A DNA stretch of 64,000 bases from Pseudoalteromonas sp. Scap06 (GCF_013394165.1 NZ_CP041330.1:1852501-1916500), one strand, 5' to 3'; positions 1 through 9,833 are shown, counted from the first letter of the stretch. Notes: generated by a model from the sequence alone, not told the origin. A program made the numbers and translations.

Positions 1-137
1 TGCCCAAGCGCTGCAATAGTTTCGCTTCCTAAGCGCTCAAATTCCGCACAACAAAATTCCAACGTATCTGGAAATTGTTCACCTAATAGCGATTCCATAC
101 TTTCTAAAGCGGATTCGTCGATACTGATCTCTGTCAT
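1..137 (-). CDS. Partial gene, possible Hpt (histidine phosphotransfer) domain protein
   Basis: An open frame starts with ATG at 137 and runs leftward off the window edge, so only about 45 N-terminal residues are visible. It begins MTEISIDESALESM and continues with an acidic, amphipathic helix (around LLGEQFPDTLEFCCAEFE). This resembles the first helix of Hpt domains, which pass phosphate between receivers and regulators. The active-site His would lie outside the window, so the call is tentative. It is divergent from the DTW gene at 269. Other small helical proteins would look similar. Confidence 0.35.
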   Translation of the reverse strand, partial: MTEISIDESALESMESLLGEQFPDTLEFCCAEFERLGSETIAALG

Positions 138-268
138 ATTAATGCCCTTTAATGCGGTCCTGCGATTTCTCTTTCATCTCTTACTCTATATCTAAGCACA
201 AAAAAAACCAACTTTATTAATGCAAAAATGTATAATTAGGTTAAATGTATTAATCGAATGGTTAGCTT

Positions 269-862
269 ATGGCACGTGCACTTTGTGAACGCTGTAATTT
301 TTCGCTAAGCACCTGTATTTGCAATGCAATCACCTGTGTTGATAATCAAACTCAGGTTGTTGTGTTACAGCACCCCAGTGAAGCAAAAATTAGTAAAAAT
401 ACGGCACAGTTATTGGCATTAAGTTTAACGCGATGCAAAATAATTAAAGGCGAAAATAATCAAGACTTTGCTTGCTTGCAAAAGCTGCCGCTCAGCTCAA
501 CGGTGTTACTCTACCCAAACGAGGGCGCAATTGAGTTAGATTTAGCCAATAACAATGAAAACGTACAACCGATTACGCATTTAATAGTGATCGATGGAAC
601 ATGGAATAAAGCTTTTAAAATTTTGCAATTAACTCCGCTATTAAAACAGTTTAAAACAGTAAGCTTTCGCCATATTCCTACTAACCGCTATGCTATTCGT
701 AAAGCCCCAAGAGCAGATAGCTTGTCAACGCTAGAGGCAGTAGCGCATAGTTTATCGCTTATTGAAGCACTCAATCCGGCGCCGTTGTATGATTTATTAG
801 ATGAATTAATTACCAAACAAACCCAACATATGCCCGCTCACGTAAAAGCACGTTACCTGTAA
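269..862 (+). CDS. tapT: DTW domain protein, probable tRNA-uridine aminocarboxypropyltransferase
   Basis: This 197-residue protein has the N-terminal Cys cluster CERCNFSLSTCIC (residues 6-18), expected to bind zinc. The core motif DGTW (about residue 112) is the variant form of the DTW signature. TapT/YfiP-family enzymes transfer the 3-amino-3-carboxypropyl group of SAM to U47 of certain tRNAs in the cytosol (acp3U). The RYAIRKAP stretch around residue 150 also fits the family. The ATG start gives the family N-terminus directly. The next gene follows 18 bases downstream, so the two may be co-transcribed. The family call is firm, but which tRNA position is modified is inferred. Confidence 0.8.
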   Translation: MARALCERCNFSLSTCICNAITCVDNQTQVVVLQHPSEAKISKNTAQLLALSLTRCKIIKGENNQDFACLQKLPLSSTVLLYPNEGAIELDLANNNENVQPITHLIVIDGTWNKAFKILQLTPLLKQFKTVSFRHIPTNRYAIRKAPRADSLSTLEAVAHSLSLIEALNPAPLYDLLDELITKQTQHMPAHVKARYL

Positions 863-880
863 TTAAAAATGAAATAACTA

Positions 881-1663
881 ATGCGTAATACCCCTTCTCG
901 ATTAAAGCGCGGATTCTCACGCCAAGGCCCTGACTATCGTTTTGACGACCAAGTTGATTTTAGCGATATTAGAACGACTTTTGGTTTTCGTTCGATGGTG
1001 GTTGGTAAGTGGGTGACTAAAGAAGAGCGCTTTATTAGTGCCAATTTAATTTATGATGCACTGGCTGATTTAGCGCAAATTTTACATTTACCACCAACAG
1101 CAATTGGCCTTCGCGGTAAACTTAATTTTGCCTTTGGCCATGGCGGACAAAAAGGTGTGCAAGCACACTATAATGCTTATGACCAAACTCTCGCACTGGC
1201 AAAAAACGCAGGCGGCGGTGCTTTAGCCCATGAGTGGTTTCATGCATTCGACCATCATATTAGTGAGCATTTGTTTAAATCAAAAACCCGCTTTGGTTTC
1301 GCCTCTAAGTTATGGCTATCAAACTCTCCTGATTTGAGCCATCCACTTAATGATGCACTTAATCAATTTTATAAGCAGGTATTTTTAGCGCGAAACGGGG
1401 AAGATGCGAATGAATTTGTACAACGCTGTATCGCGTTTGATAAGGCACACAAGCAGCAATACATGAGTATGCCAGAGGAGCTTGCAGCTCGGTGTTTTGA
1501 AGCCTGTATAAATCAGCACCAAACAATAAAAAATAGCTTTTTGGTCAGTGGATTAAGCAGTAATAATTTAATTTACCCTGAGCTTAGCCAAACGCTACAA
1601 GCCAATGAAGCACTTAACCAATATTTTCAATTATTAGGTTACGCGCTTCATCAACAAACATAG
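881..1663 (+). CDS. CLCA_X / LPD1-domain putative zinc-peptidase-like protein
   Basis: The central segment runs from FGFRSMVVGKWV (about residue 34) through LRGKLNFAFGHGG to LAHEWFHAFDHH (about residue 115). It matches the LPD1 domain first described in large polyvalent proteins of phages and mobile elements. HEWFH is an HExxH zinc-binding signature and the following DHH adds possible ligands, so a metal-dependent hydrolase is plausible. Standalone chromosomal versions are called CLCA_X proteins and have no proven role. At 260 residues without a signal peptide it should be cytosolic. It ends 26 bases from the convergent dcd gene. Confidence 0.7.
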   Translation: MRNTPSRLKRGFSRQGPDYRFDDQVDFSDIRTTFGFRSMVVGKWVTKEERFISANLIYDALADLAQILHLPPTAIGLRGKLNFAFGHGGQKGVQAHYNAYDQTLALAKNAGGGALAHEWFHAFDHHISEHLFKSKTRFGFASKLWLSNSPDLSHPLNDALNQFYKQVFLARNGEDANEFVQRCIAFDKAHKQQYMSMPEELAARCFEACINQHQTIKNSFLVSGLSSNNLIYPELSQTLQANEALNQYFQLLGYALHQQT

Positions 1664-1688
1664 TAATCGTTTCTAAAAATCAGAATTA

Positions 1689-2273
1689 CTATTTATCATC
1701 ACTGATACGACTTGCCACCGCGCTATTTTGATCTTTATATTTTGCATCAACACGGGTGTTATACGGGTTTTCACATGGGCCGGTGAGCGTTTCAAAACTC
1801 ATTGCACCAATCTTCATCATAGGTCTGAGCGCAAGCGGCAGTTTACCCGAGTTGTAAAACTCTAAGACAATATTACCACTCCAACCAGGGTCGATTCTGT
1901 GTGCGGTGACATGCACCATTAAACCTAAACGTGCCAGTGACGAACGTCCATCTAACCAGCCAACAATATCAGCAGGTAACGTTACTTTTTCATAGGTTAT
2001 TGCTAATGCAAGCTCACCAGGGTGTAAAAAGAATGCTTCACCTTCATCTAATACAATTTCGTCGCTCATTATTGATTCTAACGCTTTATTGAGCTGATCT
2101 TTTGGTCCACTTAAGTCAACGTAAGCAGCATTATGGGCATGAAAAGTTCTAAACTTATTACCCAAACGAAGATCCGCAGTCACCCCTGAAATCATTTCAC
2201 TGGTTGGCGCTGGCTCAATAACAATCCGCCCATCGTTTAAATATTCTTTTATATGTGTATCTGAAAGTCTCAT
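1689..2273 (-). CDS. dcd: dCTP deaminase
   Basis: Dcd deaminates dCTP to dUTP, the main route to dUMP for thymidylate synthesis in gammaproteobacteria. The 194 residues match the family length. Recognisable stretches are [12 protein letters not shown] at the start, [11 protein letters not shown] (the dUTPase-fold nucleotide-binding motif with catalytic-site Ser and Arg, about residue 109) and [17 protein letters not shown], whose Glu is the expected catalytic residue. It follows mrp with two bases between stop and start, so the two are very likely one transcript, an arrangement also found in enterobacteria. Confidence 0.95.
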   Translation of the reverse strand: MRLSDTHIKEYLNDGRIVIEPAPTSEMISGVTADLRLGNKFRTFHAHNAAYVDLSGPKDQLNKALESIMSDEIVLDEGEAFFLHPGELALAITYEKVTLPADIVGWLDGRSSLARLGLMVHVTAHRIDPGWSGNIVLEFYNSGKLPLALRPMMKIGAMSFETLTGPCENPYNTRVDAKYKDQNSAVASRISDDK

Positions 2274-2275
2274 TT

Positions 2276-3352
2276 TTAATCTTCCGTAATCACAACTTCA
2301 ATCGCGTTGTGATGTTGTTGATAGTAAAGCGTGCTGGCAATGAGCCGTGCGGCTGCACTGTAGGTTTCACTTATAGCGGCACTTGCATCATTGGCAATCA
2401 ATTTACCTTGTTCAGAGGATTCTCTGATATTAATCGCAAGCGGAATGTGCGAAAGCACAGGAACACCATGCTTCATGGCTAATTTTTGTGCGCCATCTTT
2501 ACCGAATACATGATTAGCCTCGCCGCAATGGCCGCAAATGTAATGGCTCATATTTTCAATTAAACCAAGCACTGGCACGTTTACTTTATTAAACATAGCG
2601 ATGCCTTTTTGCGCATCTGCCAACGCCAAGTCTTGTGGCGTAGTAACAATTACAGTGCCACTGGCTGGAACTTTTTGGCTCATGGTTAATTGAATATCGC
2701 CAGTGCCTGGGGGCATATCGACGATTAAGTAATCAAGCTCACCCCAATCGGTTTCATTTAATAGCTGACTAAGTGCACCTGAGGCCATGGGGCCTCGCCA
2801 TACGGTAGCATCGTCGCTAGGCACTAAAAAGCCGATAGATTGCGCTTTAATGCCGCTGGCATCAAATGGTTGTAATTGTTTGTTGTCTTTAGTAACAGGC
2901 TCACTGCCTACCAAACCGAACAACATAGGAATAGACGGGCCGTAAATGTCAGCATCTAAAATACCTACTTTAGCGCCTTCATTTTTAAGCGACCCAGCAA
3001 TGTTAACAGCAGTAGTTGACTTACCCACTCCGCCTTTACCTGAGGCCACTAAGATAATATGTTTTATAGCTTTAAATTTTGCTGGTTCTTTAAGTGCAAC
3101 CACCGCGCTTACATTTACTTCAGTTTTAAGTCGCTCAGCTAAAAATTTAGCGACATAGGGCATTTCAGATTGCGCGGCAAACGGAAGAATGAGTTTAACA
3201 GTAATTGATTTATCGGTGTTTTGAGTAATATCAGCAATAAAATCTTGCTCAATACCCACAGCAAAAGCGGCGCTGCGATAGGCCGCTAGAGCAGAAATAA
3301 TCGGTTGTTTTTGCACCGATTTAGCAGAGAATAGTTTCGACAGTCCAAACAT
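2276..3352 (-). CDS. mrp: Mrp/ApbC iron-sulfur cluster carrier P-loop ATPase
   Basis: This MinD/Mrp-family ATPase carries Fe-S clusters to apoproteins in the cytosol. A short N-terminal MIP18-like region (residues 20-85) precedes the deviant Walker A motif [10 protein letters not shown] (about 104-113). The switch region DMPPGTGD and the C-terminal pair CGHC (about residue 270), which holds a bridging cluster between monomers, are also visible. The length of 358 residues is normal. It is divergent from metG, with about 170 bases between the two starts, and translationally close to dcd downstream. The mrp/metG divergent arrangement is widely conserved in gammaproteobacteria. Confidence 0.95.
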   Translation of the reverse strand: MFGLSKLFSAKSVQKQPIISALAAYRSAAFAVGIEQDFIADITQNTDKSITVKLILPFAAQSEMPYVAKFLAERLKTEVNVSAVVALKEPAKFKAIKHIILVASGKGGVGKSTTAVNIAGSLKNEGAKVGILDADIYGPSIPMLFGLVGSEPVTKDNKQLQPFDASGIKAQSIGFLVPSDDATVWRGPMASGALSQLLNETDWGELDYLIVDMPPGTGDIQLTMSQKVPASGTVIVTTPQDLALADAQKGIAMFNKVNVPVLGLIENMSHYICGHCGEANHVFGKDGAQKLAMKHGVPVLSHIPLAINIRESSEQGKLIANDASAAISETYSAAARLIASTLYYQQHHNAIEVVITED

Positions 3353-3529
3353 AGCAATAAAATAGCGTTTCTTTGATGAAAAGTGCCACGGAATTATGTA
3401 ACATTCAGGGCATTAACACCAGTCAATTAGTAAATATCCATAAGCAGTGTACTCTGTTAGCACCCCGCTTATCGATAATGTAATAATTTTCATCTGTTCC
3501 TGACTAGGAACGCTTAATTCGGAATGATT

Positions 3530-5554
3530 ATGGCACAGCGAAAGATCCTGATTACTAGCGCATTACCTTATGCCAATGGCCCTACCCATTTAGGGCATTT
3601 ATTAGAGTATATTCAAACTGATATTTGGTCACGTTTTCAAAAACTACAAGGCCACGAAGCATACTATGTGTGCGCCGATGATGCTCATGGCACACCTATT
3701 ATGCTTAATGCGCAAAAGCAAGGGATCACGCCAGAGGAAATGGTTAAAAACGTTAGCATAGAACGCCAACGCGATTTTGCTGATTTTAATATCAAATTTG
3801 ATAATTACCACAGCACTCACAGCCAAGAAAATAAAGAATTTAGTGAGCTTATTTATAACCGCCTTAACGATGCCGGTCATATTAAAAAGCACACTATTTC
3901 TCAGTTATTCGATCCAGAAAAAGGTATTTTTCTGCCAGACCGCTTTGTTACTGGCACCTGCCCTACCTGTAAATCAGAAGATCAAAATGGTGATAGCTGT
4001 GATGCCTGTGGCGCAACTTATAGCCCAACAGAGCTAATCAACCCACGCTCTGTCATGTCGGGTGCTGAGCCTATTTTAAAAGATTCTGAGCATTACTTTT
4101 TTGACTTACCAGCCTTTGAAGGCATGCTTAAAGAATGGCTACACTCAGGCACAATCCAGCAAGAAATGGCGAACAAGCTAGATGAGTGGTTTGCCGATGG
4201 TTTGCAGCAGTGGGACATAAGCCGTGATGCACCTTATTTTGGTTTTGAAATTCCAAACGCACCAGGTAAATATTTTTACGTATGGCTAGATGCGCCTATT
4301 GGTTATATGGCGAGCTTTAAGAACTTATGTGACAAACAAGGCATCGACTTTGATGCTTTTTGGCAAGAAGGGTCTGACGCTGAGCTTTATCATTTTATTG
4401 GTAAAGACATTATCTATTTCCACAGCCTGTTTTGGCCTGCGATGTTAGAGGGCGCTCAATTTAGAAAGCCTACTAACGTATTTGCTCATGGATTTGTTAC
4501 GGTGAATGGCGCGAAAATGTCTAAATCAAAAGGCACGTTTATTAAAGCGCGTACTTATTTAGATAACCTAGATCCTGAATTTTTACGTTATTACTACGCA
4601 GCTAAACTTAATAGTGGTATTACCGATTTAGACTTAAACCTAGAAGATTTTGCACAGCGTGTAAATTCAGACTTAGTGGGTAAAGTAGTTAATATTGCGA
4701 GCCGTTGTGCTGGCTTTATTACTAAAAAGTTTGACGGTAAGTTAAGCGACACAATTATGGAACCACAGCTGCTTGCTGAGTTTCAAAATGCCTCAGCCAC
4801 TATTACTGAACATTACGAAAATCGTGAATACAGCCGCGCAATCCGTGAAATTATGGCGCTTGCTGATAAAGCAAATCAATTTATTGATAATGCTGCGCCT
4901 TGGGTGCTTATTAAAGACGAGTCTAAGCAAGAAGAAGCGCATCAGGTATGTTCGTTAGGACTTAACCTATTTCGCGTGCTGATCACTTACTTGAAGCCTG
5001 TACTACCTGGTATGGCAACAAATGTTGAAGCCTTTTTAAATGATGAGCTTACATGGCAAGGTGTGCAAACTGCACTAATAAGCCACCCTATCAATAAATT
5101 TAAGCCGTTAATGCAACGTGTTGAAATGGACAAAGTGAATAAAATGGTTGAAGAATCAAAAGAAAGCTTAATCGCTGAAAAAGACAAAATCGATCCTAAT
5201 AGCCCACTGGCAAAAGAGCCTATCGCAGCTGAGATTGAATTTGATGACTTTGCAAAAGTAGATTTACGCGTTGCTAAAATTGCTAAAGCAGAGCACGTAG
5301 AAGGCGCAGACAAACTACTTAAGTTAACTCTTGATTTAGGCGGCGAAACGCGCCAAGTATTTGCAGGCATTAAATCAGCTTACGCACCAGAAGACATCGA
5401 AGGAAAGCTAACTGTGATGGTTGCGAACCTTAAACCACGTAAAATGCGCTTTGGAATGTCTGAAGGTATGGTACTTGCTGCAGGCCCGGGCGGTAAAGAA
5501 ATATACATTCTTAACCCAGACGATGGTTCAGAACCTGGTATGCGAGTAATGTAA
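3530..5554 (+). CDS. metG: Methionyl-tRNA synthetase
   Basis: MetG charges tRNA-Met with methionine. Visible elements in order are the HIGH-type motif HLGH near residue 22, a zinc knuckle with CPTC and CDAC (about 145-165), KMSKS near residue 332, an anticodon-binding helical domain, and a C-terminal EMAP/OB tRNA-binding domain with [14 protein letters not shown]. About 674 residues is the normal length of the dimeric form. Two in-frame ATGs exist at 3524 and 3530. I prefer 3530 because the GGA at 3521-3523 is then properly spaced and the protein begins [17 protein letters not shown] like its relatives. A strong hairpin terminator follows. Confidence 0.96.
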   Translation: MAQRKILITSALPYANGPTHLGHLLEYIQTDIWSRFQKLQGHEAYYVCADDAHGTPIMLNAQKQGITPEEMVKNVSIERQRDFADFNIKFDNYHSTHSQENKEFSELIYNRLNDAGHIKKHTISQLFDPEKGIFLPDRFVTGTCPTCKSEDQNGDSCDACGATYSPTELINPRSVMSGAEPILKDSEHYFFDLPAFEGMLKEWLHSGTIQQEMANKLDEWFADGLQQWDISRDAPYFGFEIPNAPGKYFYVWLDAPIGYMASFKNLCDKQGIDFDAFWQEGSDAELYHFIGKDIIYFHSLFWPAMLEGAQFRKPTNVFAHGFVTVNGAKMSKSKGTFIKARTYLDNLDPEFLRYYYAAKLNSGITDLDLNLEDFAQRVNSDLVGKVVNIASRCAGFITKKFDGKLSDTIMEPQLLAEFQNASATITEHYENREYSRAIREIMALADKANQFIDNAAPWVLIKDESKQEEAHQVCSLGLNLFRVLITYLKPVLPGMATNVEAFLNDELTWQGVQTALISHPINKFKPLMQRVEMDKVNKMVEESKESLIAEKDKIDPNSPLAKEPIAAEIEFDDFAKVDLRVAKIAKAEHVEGADKLLKLTLDLGGETRQVFAGIKSAYAPEDIEGKLTVMVANLKPRKMRFGMSEGMVLAAGPGGKEIYILNPDDGSEPGMRVM

Positions 5555-5570
5555 GCACTGTGCTTGTTTA

Positions 5571-5601
5571 AAAAGCCGCCAAATATTTAGCGGCTTTTTT
5601 A
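5571..5601. terminator. Rho-independent terminator after metG
   Basis: The arms AAAAGCCGC (5571-5579) and GCGGCTTTT (5590-5598) form a perfect 9-bp stem with a 10-base loop and a T run on the plus strand. The A run on the left arm could let it also serve the convergent gene ending at 5611. Confidence 0.85.
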
Positions 5602-5610
5602 TTGTTGACG

Positions 5611-6333
5611 TTATTTAGCTAAAGCGACTACTTTTGCTAAATGAATCACTAAGCATTGGGAGCTAATATAGATAAACCAATTTATATAGCGCACCTGAGG
5701 ATAAAAACCTTGTCCTTGGTTACCATAAATCCAAAAAGCACCAATAATGGCATCAGCCAATGCAGCTAGTAAAAGCCCTAAGCTCACCCATATAATTGGT
5801 TTAGGGGCATAAAAACCACCATAAGTAACAACCAACACAAGACCCATAAGCCCCACGGCAGTTACCACCACACTATAAAAACCTGTCATAGCTAAAATTG
5901 GTATACCAGCTCCATCAAGATACATAGAGGCGAGTGACGTAGCACTTACAACCAGTACCGCAACTATGAAACAGGTGCTTTTTAGTCGCGATATAGCTTG
6001 CTGCCTTTTATAGGCCAACATACAGGCTAAAAATAAAAGGCTATAGCCAGGTGCAAACAATAAAATTGAATCAATTAAATAGTCATGCTTTATTAACGTT
6101 GCATAGCGATGATAGTGCTGGGATAAGTTAAAGTTAATTACATCCCCTACTATGCACAGCATTAAAGCTACGCTACATAGAAGCGCTATAAAGTGTAACT
6201 GCTTATCTTTAAACTGGTGAAATACCCAGCTCGTAATTGCCACACTATTAAACATCAGCAAACACAGCGAGCTCACTGTTAATAGCAATAAAATTTCTTT
6301 ATTGTTAGGTGATATTAGCCCTATCAACAGCAC
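5611..6333 (-). CDS. YhhN-like multi-pass membrane protein (lysoplasmalogenase superfamily?)
   Basis: About 240 residues with seven or eight hydrophobic spans. YhhN/TMEM86 proteins cleave the vinyl ether bond of lysoplasmalogens or are uncharacterised membrane proteins. The C-terminal part fits that family (LLLAALADAIIGAF near residue 185, then RYINWFIYISSQCLVIHLAK), but the resemblance is weak. The first usable start codon is a GTG at 6333. The open frame continues upstream to a stop at 6418-6420, and that stretch encodes more hydrophobic sequence but has no ATG, GTG or TTG. The true N-terminus is therefore uncertain. Confidence 0.5.
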   Translation of the reverse strand: MLLIGLISPNNKEILLLLTVSSLCLLMFNSVAITSWVFHQFKDKQLHFIALLCSVALMLCIVGDVINFNLSQHYHRYATLIKHDYLIDSILLFAPGYSLLFLACMLAYKRQQAISRLKSTCFIVAVLVVSATSLASMYLDGAGIPILAMTGFYSVVVTAVGLMGLVLVVTYGGFYAPKPIIWVSLGLLLAALADAIIGAFWIYGNQGQGFYPQVRYINWFIYISSQCLVIHLAKVVALAK

Positions 6334-6448
6334 AACTAAGGCGCATAACCAAGCAATAAAGGAAATAACCTGATGAGGGTGTTTTATAGATAAGGAATTG
6401 ATTGCACTATCCGAAGTTTAAGATTCATAAATTTAATTTAGCAAATTA

Positions 6449-6634
6449 TTATCGCTTAGGGTTTATTTTTTTAAGATCAGCTTGCACTTCTTTTTGTGTT
6501 TTTAGCCGACATTGTGCCAACTGCTCAAGTCGAATAGCCTTAATTGCCGCCAAGGGATCATCAGCACTAAGCCCACCAGCATCATAGGTGTTTTGTTGAT
6601 TTATTACTTTATTATCATCTTGTCTAGTATGCAT
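6449..6634 (-). CDS. Small hydrophilic hypothetical protein (61 aa)
   Basis: The ATG at 6634 is preceded on the minus strand by GTGAGGATAAT, so an AGG-type ribosome binding site sits at good spacing. The product is charged, begins MHTRQDDNK, and ends with a helical Lys/Arg-rich part (QKEVQADLKKINPKR). There is no signal peptide or membrane span, and I recognise no family. It lies between two unrelated minus and plus genes. The RBS and biased composition argue for a real gene, while the short length argues for caution. Confidence 0.45.
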   Translation of the reverse strand: MHTRQDDNKVINQQNTYDAGGLSADDPLAAIKAIRLEQLAQCRLKTQKEVQADLKKINPKR

Positions 6635-6773
6635 ATTATCCTCACTTGGGACTGTTTATCGATTTTAGGCGCGGTACATCAAAAAATAAAAAAGTGCTGA
6701 AACACTGTACGATTTAGTTGAAAAACACCAGTTCATCTATATATTAGATATTACTAATATATAGAGGTGTATT

Positions 6774-7319
6774 ATGCGCATTATTTTACTTTTTTCCAGT
6801 TTATTTATTTCATCCGCTGCTTTTGCTAACAATACCGACGAGGCACGACAAACCATCAAGGCATTTTCAACTGATTTAAAACAGGTACTGGTTAGTACTA
6901 TGAAGCAAAGCGGCCCACTAGCGGCAATAAGTGTATGCAATATAGCAGCACCCGCTATTGCTTCACAACACAGCAATAGTAAGTGGCAAGTTAGCCGCAG
7001 TGCGTTAAAAACTCGTAACTCAGATAATCAACCCGATGCATGGCTCAAAAATGTTTTATTAAACTTTGAACAACGTAAGCTCAATGGCGAGCCTATAGCA
7101 AGCATAGAATATCAAGAGCAAAGACCGGATGGCTGGTATTTTGTAAAAGCGATCCCTACTCAAAAAGCGTGTTTGGCATGTCATGGCAGTCACATTGCCC
7201 CCGCAGTTTCTAAAAAAATAGCGACTTTATACCCTAATGATCAGGCAACTGATTTTAAACTGGGTGACATTCGTGGCGCCTTTATCGTTAAAAAGCCGAT
7301 TAAAAAGCACCAACAGTAA
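6774..7319 (+). CDS. Periplasmic Tll0287-like (DUF3365) c-type haem protein
   Basis: A clear signal peptide (MRIILLFSSLFISSAAFA, residues 1-18) exports the protein. A single haem c site CLACHGSH sits near residue 133 in a DUF3365/Tll0287-like domain, a sensor-type fold related to PAS domains and found alone or in front of histidine kinases. The domain starts with a helix containing a conserved Cys (ISVCNIAAP, about residue 60) that could be a distal feature. The length is 181 residues. The role is probably redox or gas sensing, or electron transfer in the periplasm. No partner kinase is adjacent. Confidence 0.75.
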   Translation: MRIILLFSSLFISSAAFANNTDEARQTIKAFSTDLKQVLVSTMKQSGPLAAISVCNIAAPAIASQHSNSKWQVSRSALKTRNSDNQPDAWLKNVLLNFEQRKLNGEPIASIEYQEQRPDGWYFVKAIPTQKACLACHGSHIAPAVSKKIATLYPNDQATDFKLGDIRGAFIVKKPIKKHQQ

Positions 7320-7327
7320 TTACGTCA

Positions 7328-7840
7328 TTAAGCACTCGCTGCGTTTCGTTTTTTGTGGGCAACATATAAAGTATACGGCAACATTACGAGCTGATTTAAT
7401 ATGATAGCTGATATTAGCGCAAACAATAACGCACTGGTGGTTAAAGGAATACCTAACTTAAAGTTATCAAGTGTATTTTGTAATCTGTCGAAACGCTCAG
7501 GGGAGAATATATACAGCAATTTTTGCACTAAATTACCTTGCTCGAATAGCTTCATACCTTGATTTAAGTCAGCAAATAGCATCAAGGTTTGCTGTTTTTG
7601 TTCTGCATCTGCTCTAACACTCGGTTCAGTATTTGCTAAATGACGGTTTATCATTGCTTGTGTACTAGAAAATTTATATTGCTTTGCTGTGTTTGCATAG
7701 CCATCAACTTGCCACTTTGTCGCATGATACAAGCCCGCTAAATGTTGTTGGTAATGATCACTCAACTGCGGTAGTTGCAATGAAATAATAAAAGCACAAG
7801 CAAATATTAATTTATCAAGTATGTTAACGATCATCATCAT
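7328..7840 (-). CDS. DUF2937 family inner membrane protein
   Basis: The protein has an N-terminal membrane segment (residues 4-22, ending in LQLPQLSDHYQQHLAG), a soluble helical middle part, and a second hydrophobic span near residues 133-155. This architecture and the QLPQ...YQQ.L.G signature match DUF2937, whose function is unknown. Three ATGs follow one another (7840, 7837, 7834) after an AAGG ribosome site, and the last one has the better spacing. It is convergent with the haem protein gene, 8 bases apart. Confidence 0.7.
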   Translation of the reverse strand: MMMIVNILDKLIFACAFIISLQLPQLSDHYQQHLAGLYHATKWQVDGYANTAKQYKFSSTQAMINRHLANTEPSVRADAEQKQQTLMLFADLNQGMKLFEQGNLVQKLLYIFSPERFDRLQNTLDNFKLGIPLTTSALLFALISAIILNQLVMLPYTLYVAHKKRNAASA

Positions 7841-7880
7841 CCTTTGTGCTACTTTGATTTAAACGTTTAGATGGTGTTTA

Positions 7881-7922
7881 AGGCCAGTTGACCTTTTGAG
7901 GTTAAATTTGCAAGGACCTAGG
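7881..7922 (+). repeat. Degraded relic of the 264-bp MITE-like repeat
   Basis: Bases 7881-7912 align with the first 32 bases of the elements at 47568 and 58645 with 6 mismatches by eye; the block AGGTTAAATTTGCA is identical to the copy at 58645. The next bases, AGGACCTAGG, resemble the right terminus (CAGACCCTAG) of the full copies. The pattern suggests a copy that lost its middle. It lies 40 bases upstream of the DUF2937 start. Confidence 0.5.
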
Positions 7923-8257
7923 TATGTCACAATATAATAATTAAGTAGTATTGTAGATAGGTGGTACCATCACCCTTTGCTCAATCGCTTTGCAAGCACT
8001 AGTATTCTCTACATAAGCTCAAAAACCATAATACTTAACGTGATAAAGTTTATATAGGTATGGCTTCAATAGCAAAGCGCTTGAAGTGTTATAGGTATGC
8101 TCTTTACTTTAATGTTGCCAAAATAGCAACAGCTTTATAGATAAACCGGAGCTTATAACTGAAAAAACTCACTATAACCAGCATAAAGTATTAATTATCT
8201 CTCCTAAATCCCCCCTTTAATTCTAGTGATTTTTACACTATATTAAAAGATAATTAA
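7923..8257. other. Intergenic stretch with no assignable feature
   Basis: This is 335 bases of AT-rich DNA between the MITE relic and the PilZ gene. No open frame with a ribosome site, no RNA gene and no strong hairpin was seen. The promoter of the PilZ gene should lie near its right end, but no convincing -35/-10 pair stands out. Confidence 0.6.
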
Positions 8258-8998
8258 GTGTCTGTTAATATTGAGAAAGAGTTTGTGGAAACGAATAACA
8301 ATAACACCACTGTTGAAGATAATCCAACCGAAGACCAAAAGAAGTTTTTCCTCGATTTACTTCCTGGAAAGATGATCGATATACAATTTAACAACCCTAT
8401 TCAAGTTCGCTTTAAGCTTACTTTAATTGGCTATGACACCGGTAAATATTTAATATTAAAATACCCTGCTCAAGCAGGTAAGAACGATTACAGCGATATT
8501 TTAGTTGAAGGCAATGGCGCTATTGTCCGTTATATCATTGAAGATGAACGCGGTGAATGTGTGGCTTTTTCAACCAGCATATTAGCAATTTCATTTCGCC
8601 CAGAACGATTAATTTATTTAGCTTACCCTAAAAAAATTGAAAGCCGTCAGCTGCGAGAAACAAGCAGGCTACCAACTCATATCCCAGCTAAAATAAGTTT
8701 ACACAAAGGTGATGTAGACGCCGATAGTAAGAGCTTATTGCATGGGTTAATCATTGATATTTCACCCAGTGGCTGCCGCTTTGCGATACATGTGAGCTCT
8801 GGATTTGTTGCGCTAAAAAAACGCCAAGTATTTGTGCATATTTTGTCACCAATAGACAATAAGTCTGTCATAGTCACGTCCTATATCAGAAATAATCAAA
8901 TGAAGGGTAATCGCCTAAGTGTTGGTATCGAGTTTGATGCATCAGAGCAAACGAAGCTAAATGAGCTACTCGAAGCGTATTCAATTGATATAGATTAG
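8258..8998 (+). CDS. PilZ domain c-di-GMP-binding protein with YcgR-like N-terminus
   Basis: The N-terminal half (residues 30-115, from LLPGKMIDIQF) resembles the PilZN domain of flagellar-brake proteins. The C-terminal half is a PilZ domain with the c-di-GMP binding signature RETSR (about residues 133-137) followed by DISPSGCRF (about 167), matching RxxxR plus D/NxSxxG. Binding of c-di-GMP probably alters motility or envelope behaviour. The start is a GTG at 8258 within AAGTGTCTGTT. No ATG lies near it and the ribosome site is weak, so the exact start is less certain than the gene. The length is 246 residues. Confidence 0.85.
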   Translation: MSVNIEKEFVETNNNNTTVEDNPTEDQKKFFLDLLPGKMIDIQFNNPIQVRFKLTLIGYDTGKYLILKYPAQAGKNDYSDILVEGNGAIVRYIIEDERGECVAFSTSILAISFRPERLIYLAYPKKIESRQLRETSRLPTHIPAKISLHKGDVDADSKSLLHGLIIDISPSGCRFAIHVSSGFVALKKRQVFVHILSPIDNKSVIVTSYIRNNQMKGNRLSVGIEFDASEQTKLNELLEAYSIDID

Positions 8999-9017
8999 AA
9001 AAACCACAAACGAATTA

Positions 9018-9042
9018 AGGCTAACATATGCTTGGTTAGCCT
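9018..9042. terminator. Hairpin between convergent PilZ and lepB-like genes
   Basis: AGGCTAAC (9018-9025) and GTTAGCCT (9035-9042) form a perfect 8-bp stem with a 9-base loop between two converging genes. No long T run follows, so termination is inferred from position. Confidence 0.5.
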
Positions 9043-9059
9043 CTATACCCACTGTTTTA

Positions 9060-9710
9060 TTACTCTAAAGGTTTTAAGAACCGCTCTGTCCTAGGTAAGT
9101 AATAGTTATCGTAATCAAGCGATACAATCACACGCTCGGCTTTACCTAGTAATTCATCACGTGGGATAAGCCCTATTACTCTAGAATCTGCACTATTATC
9201 ACGGTTATCACCCATAGCTAAATAGTAATGTTCAGGAATTGTTATTTCATCAAAGCTCGATAAACGTGATCGTGTATTACTAACGCGGATTGAATGCTTA
9301 TAACCATTTAAGTTTTCTATTTTATCTGAAGAAGTCGTATTACTTTGCAAATTTGTGTAATTAAGCTTTTTACCATTGATTATGAGTTGATTATTTTTAA
9401 GTACAATAGTATCTCCAGGTACACCTATTACGCGCTTGATCAAGCGGTTATCCGCTACTTTCGAGTCAAATACAATAATATCGCCAGTTTGTGGGTCCGC
9501 CATTCTCAACAGGGATACATGCGTGAATGGTATACGTAAATCATACGCCATTTTATCGGTAAGGATTCGGTCGCCTTCTTCAATAGTCGGTTTCATTGAA
9601 CCTGTTGGTATTTCGTACCAATCGGCGACGGCACTACGAAATACACTCATTAAAATAATGAATACAATTAAAGAGCGATTATTTTTCCAAAATTTATAAA
9701 GTTGCTTCAT
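9060..9710 (-). CDS. lepB: Signal peptidase I (short form)
   Basis: This enzyme removes signal peptides from exported proteins at the inner membrane. One N-terminal membrane span (residues 13-29) leads into box B, PTGSMKPT, with the nucleophile Ser at about residue 38. Box D, RLIKRVIGVPGD, carries the general-base Lys at about 92, and box E, MGDNRDNSADSR, lies near residue 167. At 216 residues with a single span it is shorter than the two-span E. coli LepB and is probably a second paralogue, since lepA and rnc are not adjacent. Confidence 0.9.
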   Translation of the reverse strand: MKQLYKFWKNNRSLIVFIILMSVFRSAVADWYEIPTGSMKPTIEEGDRILTDKMAYDLRIPFTHVSLLRMADPQTGDIIVFDSKVADNRLIKRVIGVPGDTIVLKNNQLIINGKKLNYTNLQSNTTSSDKIENLNGYKHSIRVSNTRSRLSSFDEITIPEHYYLAMGDNRDNSADSRVIGLIPRDELLGKAERVIVSLDYDNYYLPRTERFLKPLE

Positions 9711-9833
9711 GTTTTGTCTCTGCTATGGGTTAAGTATTTATTTGACTGTATAAACGCAGAGCCGTTCAAAGGAGTGTGTAACAAAACATGTTTAATGATA
9801 GAGACATGTATAAAACATGTCTCTAAAGATGGT

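Noticed and set aside
1689..2273. dcd as an anti-phage dCTP deaminase
   Set aside because: Length, motifs and linkage to mrp fit the housekeeping enzyme of dUMP synthesis.
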